A DNA stretch of 64,000 bases from Harmothoe impar (lineage: Eukaryota; Annelida; Polychaeta; Phyllodocida; Polynoidae): the NCBI GenBank assembly GCA_947462335.1, contig OX381708.1, positions 1,302,001 to 1,366,000 of the forward strand, given 5' to 3'. Below the pieces are notes generated by a model, which had not been told where the DNA came from, ran no database searches, and saw only the letters and a list, made by a program, of their open reading frames with translations. Each line of letters begins with the position of its first letter. Positions within the stretch are counted from its first letter, which is position 1. Position numbers and translations under genes: made by a program. Of the stretch, positions 1-9,895 are shown one piece after another.

Positions 1-1339
1 CCCAATGCACCTCTCATATACATAGAAAGGAGGGGTCAATGGTGTCGAATGTGTCGTTGTATGTGATAACAGCGCATTCCCAACTGAATTGCCTTGGACT
101 TATTTTCCCCAAAGGCTCTTTCAGAAGGACCTCAGTGTTCTTTATGTATGCTCATTTCCATGTTTTGATTGCAGCATAAAACTATACTTTGAGCGATGAC
201 ATGATGGCATTCTTAGATACGTTGGGTCATTGAGTATATGGCGGCTAGTCAGTAGGTCGAGGTGGTCAGCAGTGTGACCCTTAGTTTGAAGCAGTGGGTT
301 GCCCCCCCCCCACCACCAAGTCTTATACGAATGGGTAATCAGCCAGTAGTCAGCAGATTCGATTGGTTATATAACTCTGTGAGGGACTGGTCATGTTTAT
401 AAATAAGGAGAGGGGGATGCAGTGAGATGGGGGCGGGGTGGATGCCTAGATAAGGTGACATTATAGATAAGGTACCTTTTCTTAAAATAGACATGAGCTT
501 AGTGACATGAGGGAAGAATTAAGTGACATGACAAAGGGTATTCCCCACACCCCATCTAGACTATCAAGGAGAAGGCTGTCTTTACAGTGCATAGGGAGGC
601 AAAGGCAGGAGGAAAGGATCCCTTGGTGTGTGTGGGTAGGGGTGGTATCCATGCCCTCCATCGATTTTTAGAAATGCCATGTCACCCACCCGCCCTACTC
701 TTCCCCATACTAGACCACACGATTACCAAAGCATTGTCCACCTGTAGGAGATCTCCTCCCTTCACTACCCAATCCCTACCTGCTAGGTACCCCTTACCCC
801 CCCCCCCCCAATATAATAATGGCCACTCCATACCGCAAATAACCCAGGTGTGTAGGTAGAAAGGTCACTTCAGATGGCCCAGACTTGTGGCTATTTTGCA
901 TACATCACATGTACTAACCTGTGGGCGGGATCTACTATGCTGTGGGCGGGATTTACCATGCAAAGCAGGGTCAAAGGTAGCCCAAAACGGCCAGCAATGG
1001 CGGACAAATGAACGTATACACTGTCCCTTTAAAGGGATGGTCTGCATGGCAATGGGTAATGTAGTTCAGATTCAGAACAACCATGTCCTACTTTATATTA
1101 GCTTTGTAACTGTCTGCTACACGGCCTGTAAACTGACACTTCTTTACAGCCAGGAGTCACTGACTTATGTAGGTATTGAGCTGGGCAATGACTAATCAGA
1201 AACCTCAGGAGATGTTTTTACAAGTTATTTTATTTGAGAGGTATATATCTTGGCACCATGAAACCATCAATTAGAAAATGGCCCCCAAGGAGGACTAAGG
1301 TTTATCAGGGCTCCGCACATTCCAATGAAGATCCATGGT
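1..1339. other. Intergenic DNA, no gene recognised
   Basis: No convincing coding region. There are G/C homopolymer runs near 301-311 and 790-800, and a short direct repeat of GTGGGCGGGAT at about 914 and 942. Short open frames here have no recognisable motif or coding character. Confidence 0.5.
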
Positions 1340-2494
1340 TTACCGTCACCCACAGTTCTGTACCGTCACCCACAGTGCTGTACCGTCACCCACAGTGCTG
1401 TACCGTCACCCACAGTGCTGTACCGTCACCCACAGTGCTGTACCGTCACCCACAGTGCTGTACCGTCACCCACAGTGCTGTACCGTCACCCACAGTGCTG
1501 TACCATCACCCACAGTGCTGTACCGTCACCCACGGTGCCGTACCGTCACCCACGGTGCTGTACCGTCACCCACAGTGCTGTACCGTCACCCACAGTGCTG
1601 TACCGTCACCCACAGTGCTGTACCGTCACCCACAGTGCTGTACCATCACCCACAGTGCTGTACCGTCACCCACAGTGCTGTACCGGCACCCACAGTGCTG
1701 TACCGTCACCCACAGTGCTGTACCGTCACCCACAGTGCCGTACCGTCACCCACAGTGCTGTACCGTCACCCACGGTGCTGTACCACAGTGCTGTACCGTC
1801 ACCCACAGTGCTGTACCGTCACCCACAGTGCTGTACCGTCACCCACAGTGCTGTACCGTCACCCACGGTGCTGTACCGTCACCCACAGTGCTGTACCGTC
1901 ACCCACAGTGCTGTACCGTCACCCACAGTGCTGTACCGTCACCAACAGTGCTGTACCATCACCCACAGTGCTGTACCACAGTGCTGTACCGTCACCCACA
2001 GTGCTGTACCGTCACCCACAGTGCTGTACCGTCACCCACAGTGCTGTACCGTCACCCACAGTGCTGTACCACAGTGCTGTACCGTCACCCACAGTCTGTA
2101 CTGTCACCCACAGTGCTGTACCGTCACCCACAGTGCTGTACCGTCACCCACAGTGCTGTACCACAGTGCTGTACCGTCACCCACAGTCTGTACTGTCACC
2201 CACAGTGCTGTACCGTCACCCACAGTGCTGTACCGTCACCCACAGTGCTGTACCACAGTGCTGTACCGTCACCCACAGTCTGTACTGTCACCCACAGTGC
2301 TGTACCGTCACCCACAGTGCCGTACCGTCACCCACAGTGCTGTACCGTCACCCACAGTGCTGTACCACAGTGCTGTACCGTCACCCACAGTCTGTACTGG
2401 CACCCACAGTGCTGTACCACAGTGCTGTACTGTCACCCACAGTCTGTACTGTCACCCACAGTCTGTACTGTCACCCACAGTGCTGTACCACAGT
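1340..2494. repeat. 20-bp minisatellite, first block
   Basis: Tandem array of roughly 55 copies of a 20-bp unit (GTACCGTCACCCACAGTGCT). Variants include a 13-bp unit (GTACCACAGTGCT, lacking the GTCACCC segment) and a unit reading GTCTGTACTGTCACCC. Variants become commoner toward the right end. Because 20 is not a multiple of 3 and the unit has no stop codon, all three plus frames are open for about 400 codons. These are not genes. Confidence 0.97.
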
Positions 2495-3046
2495 CAATTC
2501 AATTCAATTTCAATTTGCAAGGTTTTTATTCTGCTGATCTCAAAAAACATAAAAGTATGAATACAATTACATTTGATTCCATTGGATAACAGAAGAGGTT
2601 GATACTTATAATGATAACACCATTTGATTAGCAGTTTTGGTAACAGCACCTCCATTCCATTTGTTTAATGATGATGACTACCATATATAGCCTATCATTG
2701 TGATATTACTGGGGAAGGGGGGGGGAGGGATGGAGGGGAGATGAGTGATGAGATGATACCAAGTTCACATAAAAAACATGTAAGTGTAGTCAGGTTGGTT
2801 GGATGTATGATATACCTGTGATCAATATTCAGATAGATATGTGCCTTTCTGTTCAGATACATTGTATTCCAGTGAGTATTTTATGACAGAGGCTCCTAAG
2901 GTGTTGCACAGATAGAATACTATTATACAATATGAGATGACAGATACTTATGCATACAATACAGTGCCAGGATTACTAATACTATACAAAGACTTTATAA
3001 GTATTATTTTAATTGCCCACCAAGTTGAATAAATTCAATAAATTCC
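2495..3046. mobile_element. Dispersed element inserted in the minisatellite
   Basis: About 550 bp of non-repetitive AT-rich DNA splits the 20-bp array into two blocks. Its left end (CAATTCAATTCAATTT, then CAAGGTTTTTATTCTGC) is closely matched at 21,014-21,135, including a downstream AGAAGGTGATACTTA-like stretch, so this is a dispersed repeat. The right end is an AATTCAATAAATTC simple motif. No coding capacity is seen. A target duplication cannot be read because both flanks are repeats ending in ACAGT. Confidence 0.55.
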
Positions 3047-4566
3047 ACACAGTGCCGTACCGTCACCCACAGTGCTGTACCGTCACCCACAGTGCTGTAC
3101 CGTCACCCACAGTGCTGTACCGTCACCCACAGTGCTGTACCGTCACCCACAGTCTGTACTGTCACCCACAGTGCTGTACCGTCACCCACAGTGCTGTACC
3201 GTCACCCACAGTGCTGTACCACAGTGCTGTACCGTCACCCACAGTGCTGTACCGTCACCCACAGTGCTGTACCGTCACCCACAGTGCTGTACCGTCACCC
3301 ACAGTGCTGTACCGTCACCCACAGTGCTGTACCACAGTGCTGTACCGTCACCCACAGTGCTGTACCGTCACCCACAGTGCTGTACCGTCACCCACAGTGC
3401 TGTACCGTCACCCACAGTGCTGTACCGTCACCCACAGTGCTGTACCACATTGCTGTACCGTCACCCACAGTGCTGTACCACAGTGCTGTACCGTCACCCA
3501 CAGTGCTGTACCGTCACCCACAGTGCTGTACCGTCACCCACAGTGCTGTACCGTCACCCACAGTGCTGTACCGTCACCCACAGTGCTGTACTGTCACCCA
3601 CAGTGCTGTACCATCACCCACAGTGCTGTACCACAGTGCTGTACCGTCACCCACAGTGCTGTACCGTCACCCACAGTGCTGTACCGTCACCCACAGTGCT
3701 GTACTGTCACCCACAGTGCTGTACCGTCACCCACAGTGCTGTACCACAGTGCTGTACTGTCACCCACAGTGCTGTACCGTCACCCACAGTGCTGTACCGT
3801 CACCCACAGTGCTGTACCATCACCCACAGTGCCGTCACCCACAGTGCTGTACCGTCACCCACAGTGCTGTACCGTCACCCACAGTGCTGTACCGTCACCC
3901 ACAGTGCTGTACCGTCACGCACAGTGCTGTACCGTCACCCACAGTGCTGTACCGTCACCCACAGTGCTGTACCGTCACCCACAGTGCTGTACCACAGTGC
4001 TGTACCGTCACCCACAGTGCTGTACCGTCACCCACAGTGCTGTACCGTCACCCACAGTGCTGTACCACAGTGCTGTACCGTCACCCACAGTCTGTACTGG
4101 CACCCACAGTGCTGTACCCTCACCCACAGTGCTGTACCACAGTACTGTACCGTCACCAACAGTGCTGTACTGTCACCCACAGTGCTGTACCATCACCCAC
4201 AGTGCTGTACCACAGTGCTGTACCGTCACCCACAGTGCTGTACTGTCACCCACAGTGCTGTACCACAGTGCTGTACCGTCACCCACAGTGCTGTACCGTC
4301 ACCCACAGTGCTGTACTGTCACCCACAGTGCTGTACCACAGTGCTGTACTGTCACCCACAGTGCTGTACCGTCACCCACAGTGCTGTACCGTCACCCACA
4401 GTGCTGTACCACAGTGCTGTACCGTCACCCACAGTGCTGTACCGTCACCCACAGTGCTGTACCGTCACCCACAGTGCTGTACCGTCACCCATAGTGCTGT
4501 ACCGGCACCCACAGTGCTGTACCGTCACCCACAGTGCTGTACCGTCACCCACAGTGCTGTACCCTC
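3047..4566. repeat. 20-bp minisatellite, second block
   Basis: Same 20-bp family as the block at 1,340-2,494, about 75 units, with interspersed 13-bp short units every few repeats. The intervals between short units look like a higher-order pattern of several full units plus one short unit. Long open frames across it are artefacts of a stop-free repeat. Confidence 0.97.
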
Positions 4567-4655
4567 GCCTGGCCCTGTACTGTGGGTGAGGGTACAGCAC
4601 TGTGGGTGACGGTACAGCACTGTGGGTGACGGTACAGCACTGTGGGTGGGGGTAC
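4567..4655. repeat. Inverted terminal copies of the 20-bp minisatellite
   Basis: The array flips orientation here. About four units read GGTACAGCACTGTGGGTGAC, the reverse complement of the main array, separated from it by only about 10 bp (CTCGCCTGGC). The junction is a near-perfect palindrome with arms of about 80 bp that could form a hairpin or cruciform. Confidence 0.9.
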
Positions 4656-5384
4656 AATAAGAATGTGGACATACCCCCCAGAGGATAACATCCTCCAATA
4701 TCAGAGTACTCTACAAGGGAGTTTTAACTACAACGGTTTGTTTGGGAGTTCTGTAGTAAATTACAGTAATTTCACCGATAAAAAACGTACATTATATTTC
4801 GAAGGTGACAAGAATTATTTGTTATAAACAAGTTTAGACCAAGAGCACTTTGTTATAACCAAGTTACTTATCTGTATGGGGGGAATTAGGGACGAAGCAA
4901 AGGCCATGTGGCAATGGGAGTGTCATGGGGCTTTATGCATTTTACCCCTACGCCACTTGGGCTCTGTTAGTAGGCCTGCTAAAAGCTATACCTGCACCAC
5001 ATTGAGATTATGCGCCCCAGATATTTGTTTTTAGATTTGAAACACCAAAAACTTTAAAAATACGCAGGGGACCATATATTCAAAATATTGTTTCTGGATG
5101 TAAAATATTAAAAATCATATTCTGAGAGAACTATACAGAAAGATAATCACTTTCGAATGTAATTTCTTGCATATATGTGGCAAAATACTATATGACCCGA
5201 TTCAATATCACTCCAAAGTTAAAGTCAGATATTTAAGAAACTAGCTCGGGACCCCCTATTTCATTGCCACTAAAAGAGAGTACTAATGATTTTGGCCTCA
5301 TGGCGAAAATCTTGACAAACCCTGACAAAGCTTTATTTCATTGACACCATGGGGTCTACCCACCTTAACAGGCAGAACTCCAGT
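4656..5384. other. Intergenic DNA with degraded dispersed repeat
   Basis: No gene seen. The stretch from about 5,020 to 5,260 shares motifs (AAAAATACGCAGGGGACC; AGCTCGGGACCCCCTATTT) with 24,120-24,580, suggesting old copies of one dispersed repeat. Confidence 0.4.
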
Positions 5385-6030
5385 GTTTCAGTGTCTCCAT
5401 AACATGATATACAACTAACAGCAACCATGTGTGACTCTTAAGGTATCTAGTAGAAGCTGCTGCATTAGTCATGGTGTACATCACATTAACATGGTGGGGG
5501 CATGGTGAATGTCACAACACAAACATGGCTACAACATGGGAGGTCCCCAGTCATGGTGTACATCACATTAACATGGTGGGGGCATGGTGAATGTCACAAC
5601 ACAAACATGGCTACAACATGGGAGGTCCCCAGTGTTTGCTGTCTCCATGACGGGATACGTAACTAACGGCCACATGGTGTAATCAATAAGGTGACCAGAA
5701 AGAGCCCGTGCATTAGTCATGGTGTAAGTCCCATAGCAACATGGTGGGGGCAGCTCTGGGTAGAAGCCTCATGCAGACATCATGAATGTCACAACACACA
5801 CATGAATACAGCAGGGCAGTTCACCAGTGTGTGTCTGTCTCCATGACAAGATACGTAACTAACAGTCAGAAGTTATGATGCATGAGCCTGTGACAATGCA
5901 TAGTTAACCAACAGTAGACAATACCACAGGGAGTATGTCAGACTGTGGGCAAGGTTCTGTGTCAGGGCTGACTGAGTACACACAGAAGGAGCTGCTGAAT
6001 GAGTCATGATGTACGTCACATGGCACGAGT
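5385..6030. repeat. Degenerate tandem repeat with an exact 82-bp duplication
   Basis: An 82-bp unit starting AGTCATGGTGTACATCAC is present twice without evident change (5,467-5,548 and 5,549-5,630). It sits in an older imperfect repeat of roughly 200-240 bp, marked by CTCCATGACGGGATACGTAACTAAC-like segments near 5,391, 5,640 and 5,845 and by repeated CATTAGTCATGGTGTA. No coding content. Confidence 0.85.
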
Positions 6031-6420
6031 GGCCCCATATCCATTCAATGTTTGGTTTATTATACGATTATCTGATTCAAATATAATAATTTACCTTAAA
6101 TTTGTCCTAATTTAGCCATTTTGAAAGAATTACAACAAGGAATACCCGTAATGGATCTTGCCATGTTGGGTTTGGCACCCCACCGACCCTCCCCAGTACG
6201 AGCTCACTGATTGGTGGAGGTGAAACAGCCAATGACAGGATGAGATACCAAGAGGCTGCAACACCTGACCTGAGTGGGGATCTGTCATTATTTTCTTCCG
6301 CTGTTGCCCCAGTGTTAAAGTATATGACTGTTCTCACTCCGCGCGACTTGTTGTTCTGATAACTAATCGCTCCCCCAGCCTAATCATGCCTTATAACTAG
6401 CGTTTCCCTCCCTCTGCACC
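6031..6420. other. Intergenic DNA, nothing recognised
   Basis: Short unrelated open frames only. No motif, RNA gene or repeat recognised before the tRNA-like segment. Confidence 0.4.
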
Positions 6421-6480
6421 ATGGTCGCTATGGCTTGGCGGACTCACACTGCACAGGTCCCCGGTTCGAGCCTGGGTGGA
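6421..6480 (+). repeat. tRNA-like / SINE-head relic
   Basis: Contains a good Pol III B-box-like GGTTCGAGCCT at 6,463-6,473 and an A-box-like TGGCTTGGCGG about 30 bp upstream, but does not fold into a convincing cloverleaf. A similar degraded segment (GGTCCCCAGTTCTATCCTGGGTG) lies near 18,832-18,860. A tRNA-derived SINE remnant is likelier than a functional tRNA. Confidence 0.35.
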
Positions 6481-6514
6481 AACGTAGGCCGCAGTTCCTT
6501 TTTTAATATGCATA

Positions 6515-7286
6515 TGTAGGGACACTAATATTATTATGATAGTCGAACGCCTACAAGGTAGTTCGGGCGGCCAGAGCCAGGGGGCACCCCTATCGGAGGC
6601 GGACAGTATATAGACAGAGCTGCACGCTAAAGTGCCTGAGTCAGTGGTTATTTCACGAGTGGTGCTAGGGCCATATTGCACGATGGCCGTAGGCCGAGTG
6701 CAATACGGCCCTAGCACCACAAGTGAAATAACCATTGACGAGGGCACTTTTAAGTGCCGCTCTGTGTTTATTTCAGGGTATATCGATGTAAAATAGATAT
6801 GTAGTCTATGTTTCTTTACTTCCAAGATGTTTCTTTACTTCCGCGGCGTTTGTTTACCTCCGTCGGCCGCCATTTTGAATTCCGTACAAGTCACGTGACC
6901 TTCGGTAGCCTAGAAACGCCATGGCGACCCCATGGCGACCACTGGGAGCGTGCAATACGGCCACAGCGTGCAATACGGCCGAGGGTTATTCAACCCTTGA
7001 GTCACATACGGCCCTCCCATAGGTTTAACATTGATAGACAGTATTCACCATGAAATAAATAAGCTGTCCTCACCCCCTTGCTCTGGCAGACCTTCTCAGG
7101 TCTCTGACTGTGTCATATATTGAAAGTTATTGAAAGCTGAACATACATTGATCGAACCTCATATACTTCAAGGATTAGCATTGTTGTACAGGAGAACGAC
7201 AAATAAACCCTCTTTTCTTGCATCTTCACATGAAAACTGCAGTTCGAGTCCTTATTTAATCGAATTACATATAGACGAACTCTACA
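6515..7286 (+). repeat. 5' LTR of the Gypsy element (with insertion)
   Basis: Starts TGTAGGGACAC and ends CTCTACA. It matches the 323-bp 3' LTR, but is 772 bp long because 449 bp are inserted at 6,613-7,061, directly after the TATATA of the presumed promoter. A downstream AAATAAACC is a likely polyadenylation signal. Promoter activity of this copy may be altered by the insert. Confidence 0.93.
6613..7061. mobile_element. 449-bp insertion with hairpin inside the 5' LTR
   Basis: Absent from the 3' LTR, so boundaries are exact by comparison. Its left third (about 6,615-6,762) is a long imperfect palindrome: GAGCTGCACGCTAAAGTGCC pairs with GGCACTTTTAAGTGCCGCTC, and GTGGTTATTTCAC pairs with GTGAAATAACCA, around a GGGCCATATTGCA / TGCAATACGGCCC core. 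Repeats of GTGCAATACGGCC recur near 6,950-6,980. The left flank (AGTATATA) and the insert's last bases (AATAAATA) agree at 6 of 8 positions, a possible degraded 8-bp duplication. No coding capacity: a non-autonomous DNA element. Confidence 0.75.
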
Positions 7287-7287
7287 C

Positions 7288-7305
7288 TGGTGCCGTGACC
7301 AGGAT
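7288..7305 (+). other. Primer binding site of the Gypsy element
   Basis: TGGTGCCGTGACCAGGAT begins one base after the CTACA end of the 5' LTR. It starts with TGG, complementary to the CCA end of a tRNA, as expected for minus-strand priming. I do not assign the tRNA species. Confidence 0.8.
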
Positions 7306-7449
7306 TTTTATGTAGAAGATAGCGGACTGACCCTGGCAAAGGCTCAGTCAAGGAAAGGGGGGGATGAAGGATCCGGGACCGAACTGGAGGATGGGGAACT
7401 GGATTACACAGTAGCCCAAATAAATGAAATCTTGGAGGTGGCCTCTCGA

Positions 7450-9039
7450 ATGCACACCCCAGAGAATAAAATATCTCGAAAGAGGAGTTTGATTTTTCGA
7501 ACTCCGGGAGAATTTCCTCCTATCAAAACAGTTCCGTACACCAATCCGTTCAGAGGGAACCCATGGGCAGACATGCTTCCCTCCGAACCGAACCTCGGAC
7601 ATATGGAACGAGACTTGTCTAGAAGAGGTCGACAGATCCCTGACTACGACGCCTACTGTGAAAAATTGAAAGCAGAGGAGGAGGAAATGAGGGATCGGTA
7701 TACAGCGATGAATGAGGATTTGATCCGACTGGCCGACGAAAAGGCGAGGGTAATCGCCCAGAACCAGAAGGAAGCCGATGAATTGAACGAAGTGAAATCC
7801 AGAATACAAGCGGATAGGAAATATATCAGTGAACAATTGGCTCTCGAAACCTCTCAATTGGCTAAGGTCCAACAGAAGGTTAAGAACGCTCAACACAGTC
7901 TGACAGAGGAGCAAGCACAACTCCAGAAAGATAAGGAAGAGGCTCGCCGAAGTCGTGATCTTCGAGATACCTATGAAAGCGAGATCGAGCGACAATCCAA
8001 GAGGGTCAAGAAAATCAAGGCGGATTATTCGAAGGAAGAAAAGTCCGGCCAGGCCCTGAGGGAACAGTTTGAGCAAGAACGAGAGGCGTTGAAGCAAGCC
8101 CGAATTGAGATGAAGGCTGACCTCGAAATTATTCAGAAAAAGAAAGACGAAATCAATGATACCTATCTGGCCTATCAGAGTCAGATGGATGAAATCCACA
8201 AAGAAGAAGAGGCTAGAAGCCGGGAACCGACGAATGAGGGAGCCAAGCTACCTAAGCACGTCGCATCCACGCCTAGTCCGATATTAACTACCGTGGATCC
8301 AATCGAAACACGGGGGATTGTTTCGGACGGGAAGTATGCACGAACCCAAGGGAGAACTGCCCCGAATGAAGCTGACCGTAAAGTCACATATGGGGGAACC
8401 GAGGAGAAAGAGATCTCTAGTACCCATGATATTACGAGCGAGGCCCCACCCAAACGAATGAATCATAGCTACGGTTCTCTACATCCCTTTGTGGATGACA
8501 CCCTGGCAGGACATAACTATACGGTACCACCACCACCGATATATAATATAACCTACCAGTACCGAGCACCATTACCCGGAGCCGGACCGAACGAAGGACA
8601 CCAGTCCTATAATGAAGGGGGTGGATCGATTCCGAGCAGGGGATCAGGTGGTGCTCCGAACCCCGGAACTAACCCGGGAGAAGGAGCCGGGACTGTGCCG
8701 GACCCTGGTTCATACGGAGGTTACCCCCCCGGCCCTGATCGAACCCAGCCCAATCCAAGAGGAGGGACACCAAGACCGGTCCCTGCCCCGAGAAGGTTGA
8801 CAAAACGATCATCTATGGGCCCGAGGGTTGCTGCGATAGTGGAATCCGATCCTTGTATACAAGGAATGGGGATAGACTGTTGCAGTCGGACCCGGGAAGA
8901 TGAGTCCGAAATTATGGAATGGAGTGGGAGACAGTCTGATCGACTGGTATGGAGTCATAACAGTGCCCGGAAGCCTGTTCGTACTCCCCGGCGGTTCAAT
9001 GGAGAGAATGGAAAGCTACCAAGACTTTTGCGACGATAA
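7450..9039 (+). CDS. gag: Gag, N-terminal part (coiled coil and Pro/Gly-rich linker)
   Basis: First reading frame of the Gypsy element. The first in-frame ATG is at 7,450, although the frame stays open back into the PBS region without an ATG. The product is about 530 residues: a short basic N-terminus, a long charged coiled coil (about residues 60-260, rich in E, K, Q and R), then a Pro/Gly-rich low-complexity linker (about 340-460). The last codons read PRRFNGENG, which looks like the start of a Gypsy capsid domain, but the rest of the capsid is in the +1 frame beginning at 8,900. The break lies close to 9,005. Either a one-base indel disables this copy or a +1 shift is used; no classical +1 site is evident, so I favour an indel. 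Confidence 0.75.
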   Translation: MHTPENKISRKRSLIFRTPGEFPPIKTVPYTNPFRGNPWADMLPSEPNLGHMERDLSRRGRQIPDYDAYCEKLKAEEEEMRDRYTAMNEDLIRLADEKARVIAQNQKEADELNEVKSRIQADRKYISEQLALETSQLAKVQQKVKNAQHSLTEEQAQLQKDKEEARRSRDLRDTYESEIERQSKRVKKIKADYSKEEKSGQALREQFEQEREALKQARIEMKADLEIIQKKKDEINDTYLAYQSQMDEIHKEEEARSREPTNEGAKLPKHVASTPSPILTTVDPIETRGIVSDGKYARTQGRTAPNEADRKVTYGGTEEKEISSTHDITSEAPPKRMNHSYGSLHPFVDDTLAGHNYTVPPPPIYNITYQYRAPLPGAGPNEGHQSYNEGGGSIPSRGSGGAPNPGTNPGEGAGTVPDPGSYGGYPPGPDRTQPNPRGGTPRPVPAPRRLTKRSSMGPRVAAIVESDPCIQGMGIDCCSRTREDESEIMEWSGRQSDRLVWSHNSARKPVRTPRRFNGENGKLPRLLRR

Positions 9040-9895
9040 CCGTTATCATGGATGGGACAAGGAGGCTTCCTTAGGTCCCCTCATTAAATGGTTGAGTGAG
9101 GGTCCAGGACGAATAGCTGTAGATGATTGGCGAGAGACGTATGGAGAAGACGGAAACTATGACCAATTGGTGGCAGCCGCCACACATATCTTTGGTGTGT
9201 TGTCAGCGAATGATCCTTGGTCGGAGTTCCAGGTACGAACGCAAAAACCAAAAGAGTCTCCGAAAGTGTTCGGGCTAGAACTTCAAAGATTGTTGCAAAA
9301 GGCCCGACCTTATTGGAGGCGTGATGATGAATATTTCTTAGATGAACTATTCACACACTTTATAAAGGGACTGAGGGATCCGTCCCATGCTGAGCTCGTC
9401 CAGAAGGAATGGGGACGAGGATCATCAATGGTAGACTTCTTTTTGGCTATAGATCAGCACGAGAAGAAGAAACGATTACTTGCTGGGTTCGTACCCAACC
9501 AACGGGTGGCGTCTGCACATACGGCCACTCCAGAGGAGAGCGATTCGGACGATGGTTCGGATGAAGAAAGAATTGCGGCCATCGGGGGTGACAAGTGGGA
9601 TAGAAAGAATCGGTGGAAGAAAAATGGTAGTAAGCCACCCGAGAAGGAGAAGCCAGTAGAGGCAAGCTCTAAACCAACCCCTACCCCCCAGGTAGTGGAG
9701 TTATCCGAGAACGAGAAACGGTTGATGGCCATGATGGAAGAAATGAAAGGATTGTTGGACTATCAGAAACGACCGAAGCTAGATAGGGCAACGGTGAAGT
9801 GTTTCAGGTGCCAAGAGACCGGACATTTCGCAGCCAAATGTACGGCCGAGAAACCAGTTTGGAGAGAAAGGAAGAGAGAGGAGACGGGAAATTAG
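8900..9895 (+). CDS. gag: Gag, capsid and nucleocapsid part
   Basis: Continues gag in the +1 frame relative to the upstream part. Homology to Gypsy capsids becomes visible from about 9,010 (ESYQDFCDDNRYHGWDKEA, then LELQRLLQKARP and LFTHFIKGLRDPS), as expected for a Retrotrans_gag-like domain. An acidic/basic linker follows, then one zinc knuckle CFRCQETGHFAAKC (C-x2-C-x4-H-x4-C) near 9,799-9,840. The frame ends at TAG 9,893-9,895, immediately after the slippery heptamer GGGAAAT. The ATG at 8,900 need not be used as a start, since the preceding residues are not capsid-like. The product packages element RNA in cytoplasmic particles. Confidence 0.85.
   Translation: MSPKLWNGVGDSLIDWYGVITVPGSLFVLPGGSMERMESYQDFCDDNRYHGWDKEASLGPLIKWLSEGPGRIAVDDWRETYGEDGNYDQLVAAATHIFGVLSANDPWSEFQVRTQKPKESPKVFGLELQRLLQKARPYWRRDDEYFLDELFTHFIKGLRDPSHAELVQKEWGRGSSMVDFFLAIDQHEKKKRLLAGFVPNQRVASAHTATPEESDSDDGSDEERIAAIGGDKWDRKNRWKKNGSKPPEKEKPVEASSKPTPTPQVVELSENEKRLMAMMEEMKGLLDYQKRPKLDRATVKCFRCQETGHFAAKCTAEKPVWRERKREETGN

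Noticed and set aside
1234..4609. Open frames of 400-505 codons in all three plus frames
   Set aside because: They are reading of a stop-free 20-bp minisatellite; the protein repeats (SPTVLYRHPQCC) simply reflect the unit.
7348..8199. 283-codon hydrophobic minus-strand frame
   Set aside because: Antisense shadow of the coiled-coil part of gag; Leu/Phe richness comes from the complement of Glu/Lys codons.
9799..9885. AUG start for pol at about 9,800
   Set aside because: That frame lies inside the gag zinc knuckle and has no pol homology; entry by frameshift at 9,886 explains the layout better.
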